Positions 54,293 through 63,882 of a stretch of 64,000 nt of DNA are shown piece after piece. Both the position numbers and the translations under genes were made by a program. Below the pieces are notes generated by a model that was not told the origin of the DNA, did no database searches, and worked only from the letters and a program-made list of their open reading frames with translations. The first letter of the stretch is position 1; each line of letters starts with the position of its first letter. Origin of the DNA: Vibrio sp. FE10 (GTDB taxonomy: Bacteria > Pseudomonadota > Gammaproteobacteria > Enterobacterales > Vibrionaceae); assembly GCF_030297155.1 (NCBI RefSeq), contig NZ_AP028067.1:1674001-1738000 (forward strand). Reading direction: 5' to 3'.

Positions 54293-55303
54293 TTGAACAT
54301 ACGAGCTAAGGACGCCATTTTGAGTTTTCCAACACGTCATCAACACAATTTCTCTTCACACAATCAACAAGGTGAAAAGCGTACTTTCTACGTTCTCTTG
54401 TTAACTATTATCACCATGGTTGTCGAGATCGTGGCCGGTACGATTTACGGTTCTATGGCGTTACTTTCCGATGGTTGGCACATGGGAACGCATGCTGCAG
54501 CGTTTGGTATCACCTTGTTTGCCTACCGTTATGCGAAGAAGCATGCCGACAGTGAACGTTTCTCTTTCGGTACTGGCAAAGTCAGTGTGCTAGGGGGCTA
54601 CACCAGCGCGATTGCATTGGGTATTGTGGCGTTGTTGATGCTGGTGGAGTCAGTACATCGCTTGTTTAACCCACAAGCGATTCAGTTTAACGAAGCGATT
54701 ATCGTTGCGTGTATTGGTTTGACGGTGAATGTTGTGAGTATGTTTTTGCTAGGGAATCATCATCATGACCACGGACACGATCATGGACACTCTCATTCCG
54801 AACATAAGGGACATAGCCATCAACATGGTGAGCATCAAGAACACGCAGAGCACAAAGGACATCATCACGATCACAACTTACGAGCGGCTTACATGCACGT
54901 CTTGGCCGATACATTGACGTCTCTGCTGGCGATCGTGGCACTGTTGTTTGGTAAGTTTTACGGTTGGAACTGGTTAGATGCAGCTATGGGCATGGTTGGC
55001 GCTGTGGTGATTGCGAAATGGACCATGAACCTAATGAAGCAGACAAGTCCAATCTTGCTCGATCAGAATATCGACGATGAGTACCGTAACGGCATAACTC
55101 AAGCTTTAGCGCCTTATGCGGCCGTAACCGACTTACACATGTGGAAGGTGAGCGGGCATCACTACTCAGCGGCGATTACTCTTGAATCAAACAGTGATAA
55201 AAGCGTCTCTGAATATAAACAAATGCTCGCCAAGTTTGATAAGATTAACCATCTTACTCTTGAAGTGCACTCAAACAGCCATGCGAAATATAGAACAGCT
55301 TAA
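54293..55303 (+). CDS. dmeF: Cation diffusion facilitator, DmeF-like
   Basis: 336 residues, six membrane helices. Signature helices: YGSMALLSDGWHMGTHAAA (metal-binding Asp and His, about 61-79) and AYMHVLADTLTSLLAIVAL (about 199-217). Between helices 4 and 5 is a His-rich cytoplasmic loop (HHHDHGHDHGHSHSEH) that binds Co or Ni. DmeF-type exporters use proton exchange. Start codon ATG with weak ribosome-binding site; MarR operators lie upstream. Confidence 0.85.
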   Translation: MNIRAKDAILSFPTRHQHNFSSHNQQGEKRTFYVLLLTIITMVVEIVAGTIYGSMALLSDGWHMGTHAAAFGITLFAYRYAKKHADSERFSFGTGKVSVLGGYTSAIALGIVALLMLVESVHRLFNPQAIQFNEAIIVACIGLTVNVVSMFLLGNHHHDHGHDHGHSHSEHKGHSHQHGEHQEHAEHKGHHHDHNLRAAYMHVLADTLTSLLAIVALLFGKFYGWNWLDAAMGMVGAVVIAKWTMNLMKQTSPILLDQNIDDEYRNGITQALAPYAAVTDLHMWKVSGHHYSAAITLESNSDKSVSEYKQMLAKFDKINHLTLEVHSNSHAKYRTA

Positions 55304-55697
55304 TCAAATACTGACTGAGTTCTACGATAAAATGTCTTCGTGGGAGCAATCTGTTGTCAAAGAAACGGGTTACTCCTTAGCGCAAGTACATACCATCGAA
55401 GTGCTTGGTATGCATGGTGCGTTAAGAATGAAAGAACTGGCAGAGAAGCTTGGCATTACTACTGGCACGCTCACCGTTCAAATTGAAAAGTTAGTTAAGG
55501 CAGAGTTGATTGAGCGCCATGAACACCCAACGGATCGTCGTGCGATTGTAGTGGCCTTGACCGATGAAGGTCAGAAGATCCATGTTCACCACAACCAACT
55601 TCACTTGAACCTAGTTAATGAACTAACGCAAGACATCGAAGAAGATGAGAAAGCCGTATTGTTGAAATGCCTGACTAAGATGGTTAAAGCGTTTTAG
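55281..55697 (+). CDS. MarR-family regulator
   Basis: 138 residues from the ATG at 55281, which lies in the last 23 bases of the efflux gene. The winged helix is LRMKELAEKLGITTGTLTVQIEKLVKAELIERHEHPTDRR, with the wing DRRAIVVALTDEG. It is cotranscribed with the efflux gene and probably binds the TTTGA..TCAAA operators at 54191, an autoregulatory arrangement. Confidence 0.92.
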   Translation: MRNIEQLNQILTEFYDKMSSWEQSVVKETGYSLAQVHTIEVLGMHGALRMKELAEKLGITTGTLTVQIEKLVKAELIERHEHPTDRRAIVVALTDEGQKIHVHHNQLHLNLVNELTQDIEEDEKAVLLKCLTKMVKAF

Positions 55698-55713
55698 TTT
55701 TAGTAGAAAGCTG

Positions 55714-55755
55714 AATCAACAATCAACAATCAACAATCACTAATCACTAATCACC
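55714..55755. repeat. Heptamer tandem repeat (AATCAAC/AATCACT)x6
   Basis: Three AATCAAC, two AATCACT and one AATCACC unit in a row, 16 bases after the MarR stop. Confidence 0.85.
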
Positions 55756-55835
55756 GGTCACGAATGCAGACAAATGGATCGTACTCGAATAGAGACGTTC
55801 CATTTTTTATAAATCTAGGTATTGAACCTCATTCC

Positions 55836-55885
55836 GGCTCATCTGATGAGCCAAAATACTGTCATTGGCGATATAAAGGCCAATG
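55836..55885 (+). other. Paired hairpins in a long gene-free leader
   Basis: GGCTCATC-T-GATGAGCC (55836-55852) and CATTGGC / GCCAATG (55863-55869, 55879-55885) form two adjacent stems. The whole gap 55756-56229 has no gene I can see; it holds these stems and an AT-rich run up to the chemoreceptor ATG. It may be an unrecognised ncRNA or a structured 5' leader. Confidence 0.4.
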
Positions 55886-56229
55886 AAACGCTAAAGCCTT
55901 TCAATTCAAAACCTTGTGTGGCCTACTGTGCGAGGTATACTTGCCCCGTCAAATACCCGTCTCCCAAATTTATAACGCAACGGATGTACATGTAATAAAT
56001 TTGTGTTATTGATAAATTTAACTTTAATGAAAGGTCTCATTCGCGGTTTAAATGCAATTGAGAACAGTACGGCTGGTGGTCTTCATTGCCTCTTGTTTCG
56101 TGCTCATTATTGGGACAAAAACGATAAAAATAACGAGATAACACGAGTTAGTTAGCATGAGCTAATTAGAACGAGTTACATACCACACTTAGATACCTAT
56201 ATTTAGTTTAGTAAAGACGAGTCGCATAT

Positions 56230-58005
56230 ATGAATATAAAGAAAAAGCTCTATTCATTGGGAATGTTTTCCATTTTCGGCATGATTTCATTGCTGTTTAC
56301 CACCTCACAATTCGCAGACACCACCGCTCAAATGAGCGAAGCCAAACAAATAACCAAAGAACTCGAAGTGCGATTGCTCAACCTTCGCCGAAACGAGAAA
56401 GACTTCTTGCTGCGCAGTGATTTGAAATACCTCGATAAGTTCGATGTTAACTACAACAAATTCCTAGCGTCTGAATCAGAACTTAACGCCGTGCTGAACG
56501 ATTTGGGTCTAGCGAACAGCACACACTTGCGTGAAGATATTGAAACGTACCACACAAGCTTTGTTAACCTAGTAAAGGCCAGTGAAGTGTATGGATTAGC
56601 ACGAGACAAAGGTTTACTTGGCCAATTTCATGAAGAGTTAGACAGCATCAGTGCAACAGTCAACGCTGAGCAAAAAGTTGAGCTGTACCTGTTTAATGAC
56701 CTGATTGAAAAGGGCACATTCGACCCGAGTGTGCTTTCTATTACCTCGAGTGCGGGCAGTTCAAGTTCGCTTTTAGATGCTGCAAAGCAAGTCGTCGCGC
56801 AGAAACGTGTGATTGGCATGAAGCATAATGAAGGCCTGTTAGGGCAAGCTCGATCAGGTTCTCATGCGATTGAAACTCAATTCAAAGAGTTCTCAGCTGT
56901 GTTAGAGCGAGAAACCCAACAAGAGATGGATAAACTGTCGCTGATCAACAACATCCTTTGCGTCACGTTACTTGTGTCGATCATTTTGTTCAGCTGGTTA
57001 ATCGTCCGTTCTATCATTGGTAAGATTGAGTCATTACTCTCGGTAATCCGCAACATTGTCGATTCTAACGATGTGTCTATTCGTTCACACCTAGACGGTA
57101 AAGACGAACTGAGCACGCTAGGCCAATACTTCAACCAATTACTTGATCAACTTGAAGGGCTTATCGCGGCATCGCAATCTAAGTCACTTCAACTGACGCA
57201 AAGCACATCGAACATGCATGATGAGCTTGAATCAGTCATCAAGCAGTTTGAAGTGCAAGCGAACCACACCTCGACCATGACCACATCGGTACAAGAAATG
57301 GTGTTAACGATTGGCGAGATCTCAGAAAGCACATCGGTTGCCGCTGAAGGTGTACACCAAGCGAAAGTGAATGCCGATAAAGGCCGTGAAGTGGTGGTAG
57401 ACACCATCAGTAACATTACTCAGTTGTCTGAGCGTCTTTCAAGCAGCCAAGACTCAATTAGCTCGCTGAACCATCATGTTGATCAAATCGGTGATGCAGT
57501 AAACATCATCCAAGGCATTGCAGAGCAAACCAACTTGCTGGCATTGAATGCAGCGATTGAAGCAGCGCGTGCAGGCGAACAAGGCCGAGGCTTTGCTGTT
57601 GTTGCGGATGAAGTTCGAGCTCTTGCAAGTAGAACGCATCAATCGACCACTGAAATCACCAGCGTTGTAACAGCAATACAGAGTCAAATGAATGCTTCAA
57701 TGACCGAGATTGGCGAATGTAATCAGCAAGGTCAGCTGACACTTAAAGATTCTGAAGAGCTAGATGCTAGCTTGCAGCTTATCTTAAGCGATATGGAAAG
57801 CATTCAAGGCAATTCAGAACGTATTGCATCAGCAATTGAAGAACAGGGTGCTGTGATGGCGCAAGTGAGTGACTCAATCACCGAGCTAAACACCATCTCA
57901 AGTGACAACAACGCATCAGCTCAACACTGTTTAGTTGAAGTTGATAAGGTCGCAGAGCAAGCTCATGACATGGATAAAGCCGTGGCGCAGTTCAAGACGT
58001 CGTAA
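56230..58005 (+). CDS. Methyl-accepting chemotaxis protein
   Basis: 591 residues. Helix 1 ([20 protein letters not shown]), a periplasmic ligand domain (about 30-235), helix 2 ([20 protein letters not shown]), a HAMP domain and the cytoplasmic signalling bundle with the hairpin tip [18 protein letters not shown] near residues 433-450. It senses an unknown attractant or repellent and signals through CheA/CheW. No terminal pentapeptide is seen. Confidence 0.94.
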   Translation: MNIKKKLYSLGMFSIFGMISLLFTTSQFADTTAQMSEAKQITKELEVRLLNLRRNEKDFLLRSDLKYLDKFDVNYNKFLASESELNAVLNDLGLANSTHLREDIETYHTSFVNLVKASEVYGLARDKGLLGQFHEELDSISATVNAEQKVELYLFNDLIEKGTFDPSVLSITSSAGSSSSLLDAAKQVVAQKRVIGMKHNEGLLGQARSGSHAIETQFKEFSAVLERETQQEMDKLSLINNILCVTLLVSIILFSWLIVRSIIGKIESLLSVIRNIVDSNDVSIRSHLDGKDELSTLGQYFNQLLDQLEGLIAASQSKSLQLTQSTSNMHDELESVIKQFEVQANHTSTMTTSVQEMVLTIGEISESTSVAAEGVHQAKVNADKGREVVVDTISNITQLSERLSSSQDSISSLNHHVDQIGDAVNIIQGIAEQTNLLALNAAIEAARAGEQGRGFAVVADEVRALASRTHQSTTEITSVVTAIQSQMNASMTEIGECNQQGQLTLKDSEELDASLQLILSDMESIQGNSERIASAIEEQGAVMAQVSDSITELNTISSDNNASAQHCLVEVDKVAEQAHDMDKAVAQFKTS

Positions 58006-58066
58006 TTGAAAATGATATGAAAAGCGCTTAATGACAGGGAAACCGAGATTTAAGTGGGATGGAAAC

Positions 58067-58091
58067 AAAGGCGCAGATAATCTGCGCCTTT
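58067..58091 (+). terminator. Terminator of the chemoreceptor gene
   Basis: AAAGGCGCAGA / TCTGCGCCTTT (58067-58077, 58081-58091) with a 3-base loop and a T-run. Confidence 0.85.
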
Positions 58092-58130
58092 TTGTATTTG
58101 AGTGCCTTGGATATGATTTGCCTTGTCAAA

Positions 58131-58160
58131 AAAAGACCCTGCTCGGGGGAGAGCAGGGTC
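58131..58160 (-). terminator. Terminator of the minus-strand catabolic operon
   Basis: GACCCTGCTC (58135-58144) / GAGCAGGGTC (58151-58160), 10 bp; on the minus strand it is followed by a run of seven Ts. It lies about 100 bases after the small minus-strand gene, with the hexamer repeat between. Confidence 0.85.
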
Positions 58161-58180
58161 GTTTGGTTCAAGAACGCTTG

Positions 58181-58252
58181 TTACTGTTACTGTTACTGTT
58201 ACTGTTACTGTTACTGTTACTGTAACTATTACTGTTACTGTAACTATTACTG
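58181..58252. repeat. Hexamer tandem repeat, 12 units (TTACTG/TAACTA)
   Basis: Seven TTACTG, then TAACTA, two TTACTG, TAACTA, TTACTG. It lies between the terminator stem and the end of the small gene at 58261, in the 3' untranslated part of the minus-strand operon. It is open in several frames, which creates false ORFs. Confidence 0.9.
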
Positions 58253-58260
58253 TCGCGTTG

Positions 58261-58500
58261 TTATTTACTTCGGCCTTCCAACACTTCGAGTGCAAGATCG
58301 ACCGCTTTGTCGATGTTGTCGCATCCGGCTAACTTACCTGAACTTATCGGGCCCAAAACGTTAGCGTATAACGAGATCTGCTTATTAAATGGCAGGCTCA
58401 ACTGCTCATATAATCGCTGTCTAATCTCGGCATGCTGCTCAGGAGCGTGTGCAGCAAGGCTTTTTAAAGTGTCATAAACAAGAGTGGTGGTAGTGTTCAT
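58261..58500 (-). CDS. Small protein of unknown function at the end of the catabolic operon
   Basis: 79 residues from the ATG at 58500 (MNTTTTLVYDTLKSLAAHAP); a longer open frame to 58638 overlaps the HAD gene and has no good start. Mostly helical, no signal peptide. The ribosome-binding site is weak. I cannot name a family. Since it is on the same strand and shares the terminator, it may be cotranscribed. Confidence 0.6.
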   Translation of the reverse strand: MNTTTTLVYDTLKSLAAHAPEQHAEIRQRLYEQLSLPFNKQISLYANVLGPISSGKLAGCDNIDKAVDLALEVLEGRSK

Positions 58501-58612
58501 ATGGCGCTTTATCTTTGAGTGGGGGATTTCTATTTTAATATCATTTGGGTACAAATTGCTGTGATATATGTCATACAATAAGTCAAATAAACTTAGGGTG
58601 AGAATTTTGGCC

Positions 58613-59257
58613 TTAACTGACAAGTGAGAAATCATCAATGATTTTTAACGCACCTGAAAAATCATTGTTTATGTTGAAAGAATGTTGAAATGCAATGACT
58701 TCACAACCACTAGCTAAACCAGCCTGAAGTCCTGGAGCCGAGTCTTCAAAGATAATGGCTTTATCTGCGGTTACATTTAATCTAGATAGCGCCAACAAAT
58801 AAGCTTCTGGATCTGGCTTGTGCATTGAAACATGCTCTTTAGCGATGACAAGATCAAACAAGTGCTCAAGTTTACAATCTTTCAGTATTTGGTTAGCCAT
58901 CCACTGTTGCGCAGAAGTTACAACCGCACATTGCTTCCCAGAAGATTTTAGTTGCTGTAGAAGGTTAACAACACCTTTATTGATAGATAATCTTTGTGAA
59001 AGGAGTAATTGATAATGTTCCTTAAATTTATCGTTAAACTCTTGTACATCTGGCTCAATCCCTCCAATTTTGAAAAAATACTGAACGACATTTTCCCATT
59101 TCATACCCATGACATGCTGATAAATGCAGTAGTCAACGATGGAACCATAATCTTTACAAGTCAACGCTAATGCTTGACCTTTGAGCGGCTCGGAGTTTAC
59201 TAATGTTCCATCCATATCAAAGATAAAGGCGTCGTAATAAAGGCTTATTGTTTCCAT
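58613..59257 (-). CDS. HAD-family phosphatase/phosphomutase
   Basis: 214 residues. The HAD motifs are in order: DMDGTLVNSE (catalytic Asp, near residue 14), VTSAQQW (motif II), KPDPEAY (motif III Lys), and FEDSAPGLQAG (motif IV). The cap and sequence suggest a beta-phosphoglucomutase-like phosphatase of sugar phosphates. It lies 20 bases after the ManA-like gene and probably removes or moves phosphate in the same pathway. Confidence 0.9.
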   Translation of the reverse strand: METISLYYDAFIFDMDGTLVNSEPLKGQALALTCKDYGSIVDYCIYQHVMGMKWENVVQYFFKIGGIEPDVQEFNDKFKEHYQLLLSQRLSINKGVVNLLQQLKSSGKQCAVVTSAQQWMANQILKDCKLEHLFDLVIAKEHVSMHKPDPEAYLLALSRLNVTADKAIIFEDSAPGLQAGLASGCEVIAFQHSFNINNDFSGALKIIDDFSLVS

Positions 59258-59277
59258 TTCAATACGTTAACTCATGA

Positions 59278-60363
59278 TTAATTTGTTAATGGTGGGTAGC
59301 ATTCAATAATCTCGACGCCATCGTCTGTTTCTATCGTGATATTTTCAATGCCAGCCGGACAGAAAAATTTATCGTACTTATTGAGTACTAAAATTTCTTC
59401 GTCTAATTTTATCGTGCAACTGCCAGCAGTAATAACACCGACATAAAAGTCGCTCTCAGATTTGGTGATGCTGCTAATGACTTTTGTGCGACAAACTCGA
59501 TATCTGTCGGTTGTTTTGTCATCAATGAGAGACTCTTTTACCGAGCCGTCAGCATAAGTTGTCAATAGTTGAGGTGTCTTTTTGTTCTGAGTTGTCACCG
59601 CTTCAACCGACTTCTCTGAATAGTCAAAAACATCAAGGCAAAAGTCCAAATCTCGCTTCATGTAGCGAGCTTCTTCAGGAAGTGTGTAACCGGCTCTCTC
59701 AAACTCAAATCGAACAGCCCAGTCCGATGGTTCCATTATCTCAATCATTAGAATGCCTTCGCCAATCGCGTGAGGCATTCCTCCTGGAATAAAGTAACAC
59801 TCACCAGGAGAGACTTTGATTTTTTCGAAGCAAGTTTTCAGTCGGTTAATGTCTTGTTCAACAATGATCTCTTTCAACGTTTCTTTAGTCGGAGGCGTCT
59901 GAAATCCGAGATAAATATAAGGATCATCAATTTCTTCACGAACTTGTAATATATAGTAGGCTTCAGCCTTACCTGAATTTGAATCTAGGTGCTTTTGGGC
60001 AAACTCTCTGGTTGGGTGTGCTTGGAAATGTAAGCGAATTGAAGAGTCTAGAAACTTAATCAAAACCATAGGGTTAGGACCGAATCTACTGAAGTGCTCT
60101 TTACCTAAAAAATACTCAGGATCTAGATCTAATAATTCGGAGAAATCGAGTGAGTGATCGCCGATAATCGCAGTTGATTGACCTTCACTGATGGTTTCTC
60201 GACCTGGATTAACAGCTTTAGTGACCGATGCAATCCAGTCTTCAGGAAAATGGGAGTCGACCGGAACGCTTTCGTTATTAATTTGGTCTAAAACCTTACC
60301 CCCACTGTAAGAGCGCCAAACGCGGTTTTGACCAAATCGAATCAACTTATTTTTGTATTCCAT
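59278..60363 (-). CDS. manA: Mannose-6-phosphate isomerase class I-like protein
   Basis: 361 residues. Type I PMI cupin features: LHFQAHPTREFAQKH (zinc ligands), GECYFIPGGMPHAIGEG (second metal site) and a C-terminal cupin. It would interconvert mannose-6-phosphate and fructose-6-phosphate, or a related sugar phosphate in this cluster. It is cotranscribed with the UxuB-like gene (2-base gap). It may be specialised for the catabolic pathway and not the main cell-wall ManA. Confidence 0.85.
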   Translation of the reverse strand: MEYKNKLIRFGQNRVWRSYSGGKVLDQINNESVPVDSHFPEDWIASVTKAVNPGRETISEGQSTAIIGDHSLDFSELLDLDPEYFLGKEHFSRFGPNPMVLIKFLDSSIRLHFQAHPTREFAQKHLDSNSGKAEAYYILQVREEIDDPYIYLGFQTPPTKETLKEIIVEQDINRLKTCFEKIKVSPGECYFIPGGMPHAIGEGILMIEIMEPSDWAVRFEFERAGYTLPEEARYMKRDLDFCLDVFDYSEKSVEAVTTQNKKTPQLLTTYADGSVKESLIDDKTTDRYRVCRTKVISSITKSESDFYVGVITAGSCTIKLDEEILVLNKYDKFFCPAGIENITIETDDGVEIIECYPPLTN

Positions 60364-60365
60364 GC

Positions 60366-61820
60366 CTAGCCCTTTAAGTTCAGTGTTTTTGTTAAGTTAT
60401 GTAAAGTTTGCATTGCACCAACCTCTTGAATACGTTCGAAAAGGTCGACTATCTTATTTACGAATTCGGCATCTGCAAGAATGCCTGATTCAAAAATGCT
60501 ATCAATACTTAATAAAGAAACGACAGCTTCACGAGGCGTTTTACTTTCTTGTTTGATTTGCTTGAACACGCCAGCCATTGGGTCATGAACCTCGATAGCA
60601 TCGCCGTTGTCATCCGTGCCAATCACATAAGCCATCCACCCTGCAATGACCAACTCTAACCAAGTCGTTTGAACAGCATTTTCACGGTTATATTTGAGAG
60701 ATTCACAAAATCGTGGTGGTAATTTCTGACTTCCGTCCATTGCTATCTGAGAGGTAAGATGCTTCAAATTTGGGTTAGAGAAACGTTCAATCAGCGAATC
60801 TGCGTAAGCTGCAATGTCAGTTTCCTTTGGTAACGACAATGAAGGCGCTTGCTCATTCATCATGAAGTCTAGAATCACCTTCTTAAAATATGGGTCTGAA
60901 ATCGCTTCTGACACATACTTATAACCACTCAAGTATCCCAAGTAAGCAAGAAGTGAGTGACTACCATTTAGCATGCGTAGCTTCATCTCTTCAAAAGGTA
61001 CGACATCATCGACAAATTGCGCACCCACTTCATCCCAATTTGGTCGACCAATTACAAACTTATCTTCTATTACCCATTGTCGAAAAGGTTCACAAGCGAT
61101 GGCACATGGATCCGAGTAGCCGATAGCTGTTTCTATATAAGATAAGCTTTCTTTACTCGCCGCTGGAACTATACGGTCAACCATAGTGTTTGGGAATGTG
61201 ACATTAGCCTCTATCCAAGAATACAACTCCAAGTCGACCAATTTTGCAAAACTAAGAATAGCCGACTTCGCTACTTCTCCATTGTTTTGAATATTGTCGC
61301 AAGACAATACGGTGAACGCATTAATATTCCTTTCTTTTCTGAGTCTTAAACCTTCAACGATATAACCGATGGCGGATATTGGACGAGAAGGTGAGTCGAG
61401 ATCGAGCTGGATAAGACGGTTGTTAACATCAAGACAACCAGTACTTGGTTCAATGCAATAGCCTTTTTCTGTGATAGTCATTGAGACTATACGAATGTTT
61501 GGATTCGCAATTTTTTCGATGATAGTCGACTGACCGTCTAGATCTGGATGTAAGGATTGAGTGATTGCCTTTGATATTTTTATTTGTTCGCTTGTCGCAC
61601 CTCTCTCCAAAACAGTGTAGCAATGACCTTGCTCTCTTAACTGCTGAATAAGCGATTGTGAACCAAATAAGTTAACGGAACAGATCGTCCAGTTAGACTT
61701 TTTATTGTCTAACAATTCGCTTGTATATAGAGCTTGATGAGCTCGATGAAAAGCCCCTAATCCAATATGAACAATTCTCTGCTCTTCTTTTAAGTGTTGA
61801 TTTAAAACATTTTTATTCAT
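60366..61820 (-). CDS. uxuB: Mannitol dehydrogenase-family oxidoreductase (UxuB-like)
   Basis: 484 residues from the ATG at 61820; the TTG-led extension is less likely. Rossmann start IVHIGLGAFHRAHQALY (NAD site) and the catalytic block KLRMLNGSHSLLAYLGYLSG, the polyol-specific long-chain dehydrogenase signature. With uxuA beyond the symporter gene it is most likely fructuronate reductase (fructuronate to mannonate), though mannitol or other polyols are possible. Confidence 0.85.
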   Translation of the reverse strand: MNKNVLNQHLKEEQRIVHIGLGAFHRAHQALYTSELLDNKKSNWTICSVNLFGSQSLIQQLREQGHCYTVLERGATSEQIKISKAITQSLHPDLDGQSTIIEKIANPNIRIVSMTITEKGYCIEPSTGCLDVNNRLIQLDLDSPSRPISAIGYIVEGLRLRKERNINAFTVLSCDNIQNNGEVAKSAILSFAKLVDLELYSWIEANVTFPNTMVDRIVPAASKESLSYIETAIGYSDPCAIACEPFRQWVIEDKFVIGRPNWDEVGAQFVDDVVPFEEMKLRMLNGSHSLLAYLGYLSGYKYVSEAISDPYFKKVILDFMMNEQAPSLSLPKETDIAAYADSLIERFSNPNLKHLTSQIAMDGSQKLPPRFCESLKYNRENAVQTTWLELVIAGWMAYVIGTDDNGDAIEVHDPMAGVFKQIKQESKTPREAVVSLLSIDSIFESGILADAEFVNKIVDLFERIQEVGAMQTLHNLTKTLNLKG

Positions 61821-61949
61821 ATTCCTGCACTCTTGCTCCAATTTTTTAAATCAGACGGCTATAAAAATTACCATTAGAGAGTAACATTCATTTGTATTAT
61901 TTAAACAGCATATCATCAGAGATTTATTTTTTTGTGAGAGGCGTCAACC

Positions 61950-61965
61950 AATTGGTAGACCAATT
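61950..61965. promoter_or_regulatory. UxuR/ExuR-type operator between divergent catabolic units
   Basis: AATTGGTAGACCAATT, a palindrome with one central mismatch that matches the UxuR/ExuR consensus AATTGGTATACCAATT. It lies in the gap between the uxuB-like gene (minus) and the symporter (plus), 78 bases before the symporter ATG. A GntR-type hexuronate repressor gene is not in the window. Confidence 0.75.
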
Positions 61966-62043
61966 TTGACAGCCAATATCTAGGGGCGATATAAAAGAAA
62001 GCGAAAGGTGTTTAGTTTTTAAATATCACGGTTAGGGCTCATT

Positions 62044-63816
62044 ATGAATATCGATATACTTATAGTTATAGGCTACTTCGTTTTCCTCCTCGGAGTAGGT
62101 TGGATGTTTCGATCAGCAACGTCATCGACAAGTGATTACTTTAGGGGGGGAGGCAAAATGTTGTGGTGGATGGTTGGGTCCACAGCATTTCTTCAAGCAC
62201 TGAGTGCTATGACGTTTACTGGCGTAATGGGAAAAGCTCTTGATGTTGGCTTATCCATATCTGTTATCTTTTTTGCGAATGCTCTCGGTTACTTTTGTAA
62301 CTACTTATTCTTTGCTGCAAGAGCTCGACAAATGCGAGTTATCAGCCCAATCCAAGGCATTCGCAAACGTTTTGGTCCTGTTAGTGAGCAAGTTGTAACG
62401 TGGGCGACAGTACCGTCGAGTGTACTTCAGGCTGCCCTATGGCTGAATGCATTAGCGATCTTTGCAAGTGCGGTATTTAATATCCCAATTGAAACAACGA
62501 TAGTTGCTGCAGGTATGGTTGTACTTCTTATGTCTTTGGTCGGCGGAAGTTGGGCTGTAGTTGCGTCAGACTTTATACAGATGATCATCATTACTGTTGT
62601 TACCTTCATAGCGACAATCGTAGCGATATACAAATCTGGTGGTGTAACACCAATCCTAGAAGCGGGTTTGCCTGATCAAGGTTTTGTTGGAGAAGGGTAT
62701 AGCTATACCTATTTATTTGTTGGCTGGTTTATCTGTATTTTCATCAAACAGTTCTTCAGTACAAACAATATGATTGATTCTTACCGCTATATTGCAGCAA
62801 AAGATACTAATAATGCACGTAAAGCGGCAATCCTGGCGTGTTGTCTAATGGCGTTTGGGCCTTTCATTTGGTTCCTTCCTGCTTGGTATGTAAGCGGAAA
62901 TTACCCAGATATGTCTACATGGGGCCTCGATGTTCTAGGCAAAGATATTTCTAATGCCACCTATTTTGTCTTCGTTCGTAACGAGATGCCGGTTGGGATG
63001 GTTGGCTTGATGATGTCAGCTATGTTTGCTGCAACCATGTCGTCAATGGACTCAGCATTAAATAGAAATGCCGGCATATTCATTAAAAACGTTTATGAAC
63101 CTTATATGGCAAAAGACAAATCAGATAAATCGATCTTGTTTGCAAGTAAAGTTTCTACCGTGGTATTCGGCTTGTTGATTATTGTTTGTGGCTTGTTCAT
63201 GAGCAAACTGCAAGATTTTGGTCTATTTGATGCACTTATGATGGTGAGTACTCTTGTCGCGTTCCCTGTGCTTATTCCTTCACTGCTTTGTTTCTTTATC
63301 AAGAAGACTCCAGATTGGTCATGTTGGGCAACCATTGCAGTAGGCGCTTGTGTTTCAGCCGTTATTGCTTCAACAAATGCACCAATGATCGAAAGCCTGT
63401 TTAATTTATCTGAACCATTGTCTAGTCGTGAATTCGCTGAAATGAAATCGATAACCATGGGCGTAACAGGGCACATTATTATCACAGGTGGTTTCTTCTT
63501 GCTGACTCAACTTTTCTATAAAGAGCCAACAGGTAAGCGTGCTGAAGAAATCGCAGAGTTCTTTAGTAATGCAGAAACTCCAGTAATTGTCGAAGATTCG
63601 CCTCAAAGCTTCGAAGCTGATAGACAACAGTACATTTTACTTGGTCGAGTGTTATTGGCGACAAGTGCCGCGCTTCTTCTATTAACGCTGATACCAAACC
63701 CTATGTGGGGAAGAATGTTATTTGTATTAATGGCAGCGATTGTCGGGTTTATATCTTGGCTATTACTACGAGCTGGTAAGTTAAATGATGTAAAACTAAA
63801 AGCTTACACTGTCTAA
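62044..63816 (+). CDS. Sodium:solute symporter (SSS family)
   Basis: 590 residues with about 13-14 hydrophobic helices. Opening DILIVIGYFVFLLGVGWMFRSA and GGGKMLWWMVGSTAFLQALSAMTFTG are typical of SSS transporters; a helix with WFICIFIKQFFSTNNMIDSYRYIAAKD follows in the middle. It likely imports a hexuronate or related acid sugar with sodium for the uxu pathway. Substrate inferred from neighbours. Confidence 0.88.
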   Translation: MNIDILIVIGYFVFLLGVGWMFRSATSSTSDYFRGGGKMLWWMVGSTAFLQALSAMTFTGVMGKALDVGLSISVIFFANALGYFCNYLFFAARARQMRVISPIQGIRKRFGPVSEQVVTWATVPSSVLQAALWLNALAIFASAVFNIPIETTIVAAGMVVLLMSLVGGSWAVVASDFIQMIIITVVTFIATIVAIYKSGGVTPILEAGLPDQGFVGEGYSYTYLFVGWFICIFIKQFFSTNNMIDSYRYIAAKDTNNARKAAILACCLMAFGPFIWFLPAWYVSGNYPDMSTWGLDVLGKDISNATYFVFVRNEMPVGMVGLMMSAMFAATMSSMDSALNRNAGIFIKNVYEPYMAKDKSDKSILFASKVSTVVFGLLIIVCGLFMSKLQDFGLFDALMMVSTLVAFPVLIPSLLCFFIKKTPDWSCWATIAVGACVSAVIASTNAPMIESLFNLSEPLSSREFAEMKSITMGVTGHIIITGGFFLLTQLFYKEPTGKRAEEIAEFFSNAETPVIVEDSPQSFEADRQQYILLGRVLLATSAALLLLTLIPNPMWGRMLFVLMAAIVGFISWLLLRAGKLNDVKLKAYTV

Positions 63817-63882
63817 TTAAATAAAATATCAGATGAAGCCTTAATAAGGCTTCATCAAAAAATTAATAATAGGTAATAACTT

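Noticed and set aside
58059..58364. Proteins with long Tyr-Cys or Val-Thr runs over the hexamer repeat
   Set aside because: The TTACTG repeat is open in several frames by composition; there is no ribosome-binding site or plausible product.
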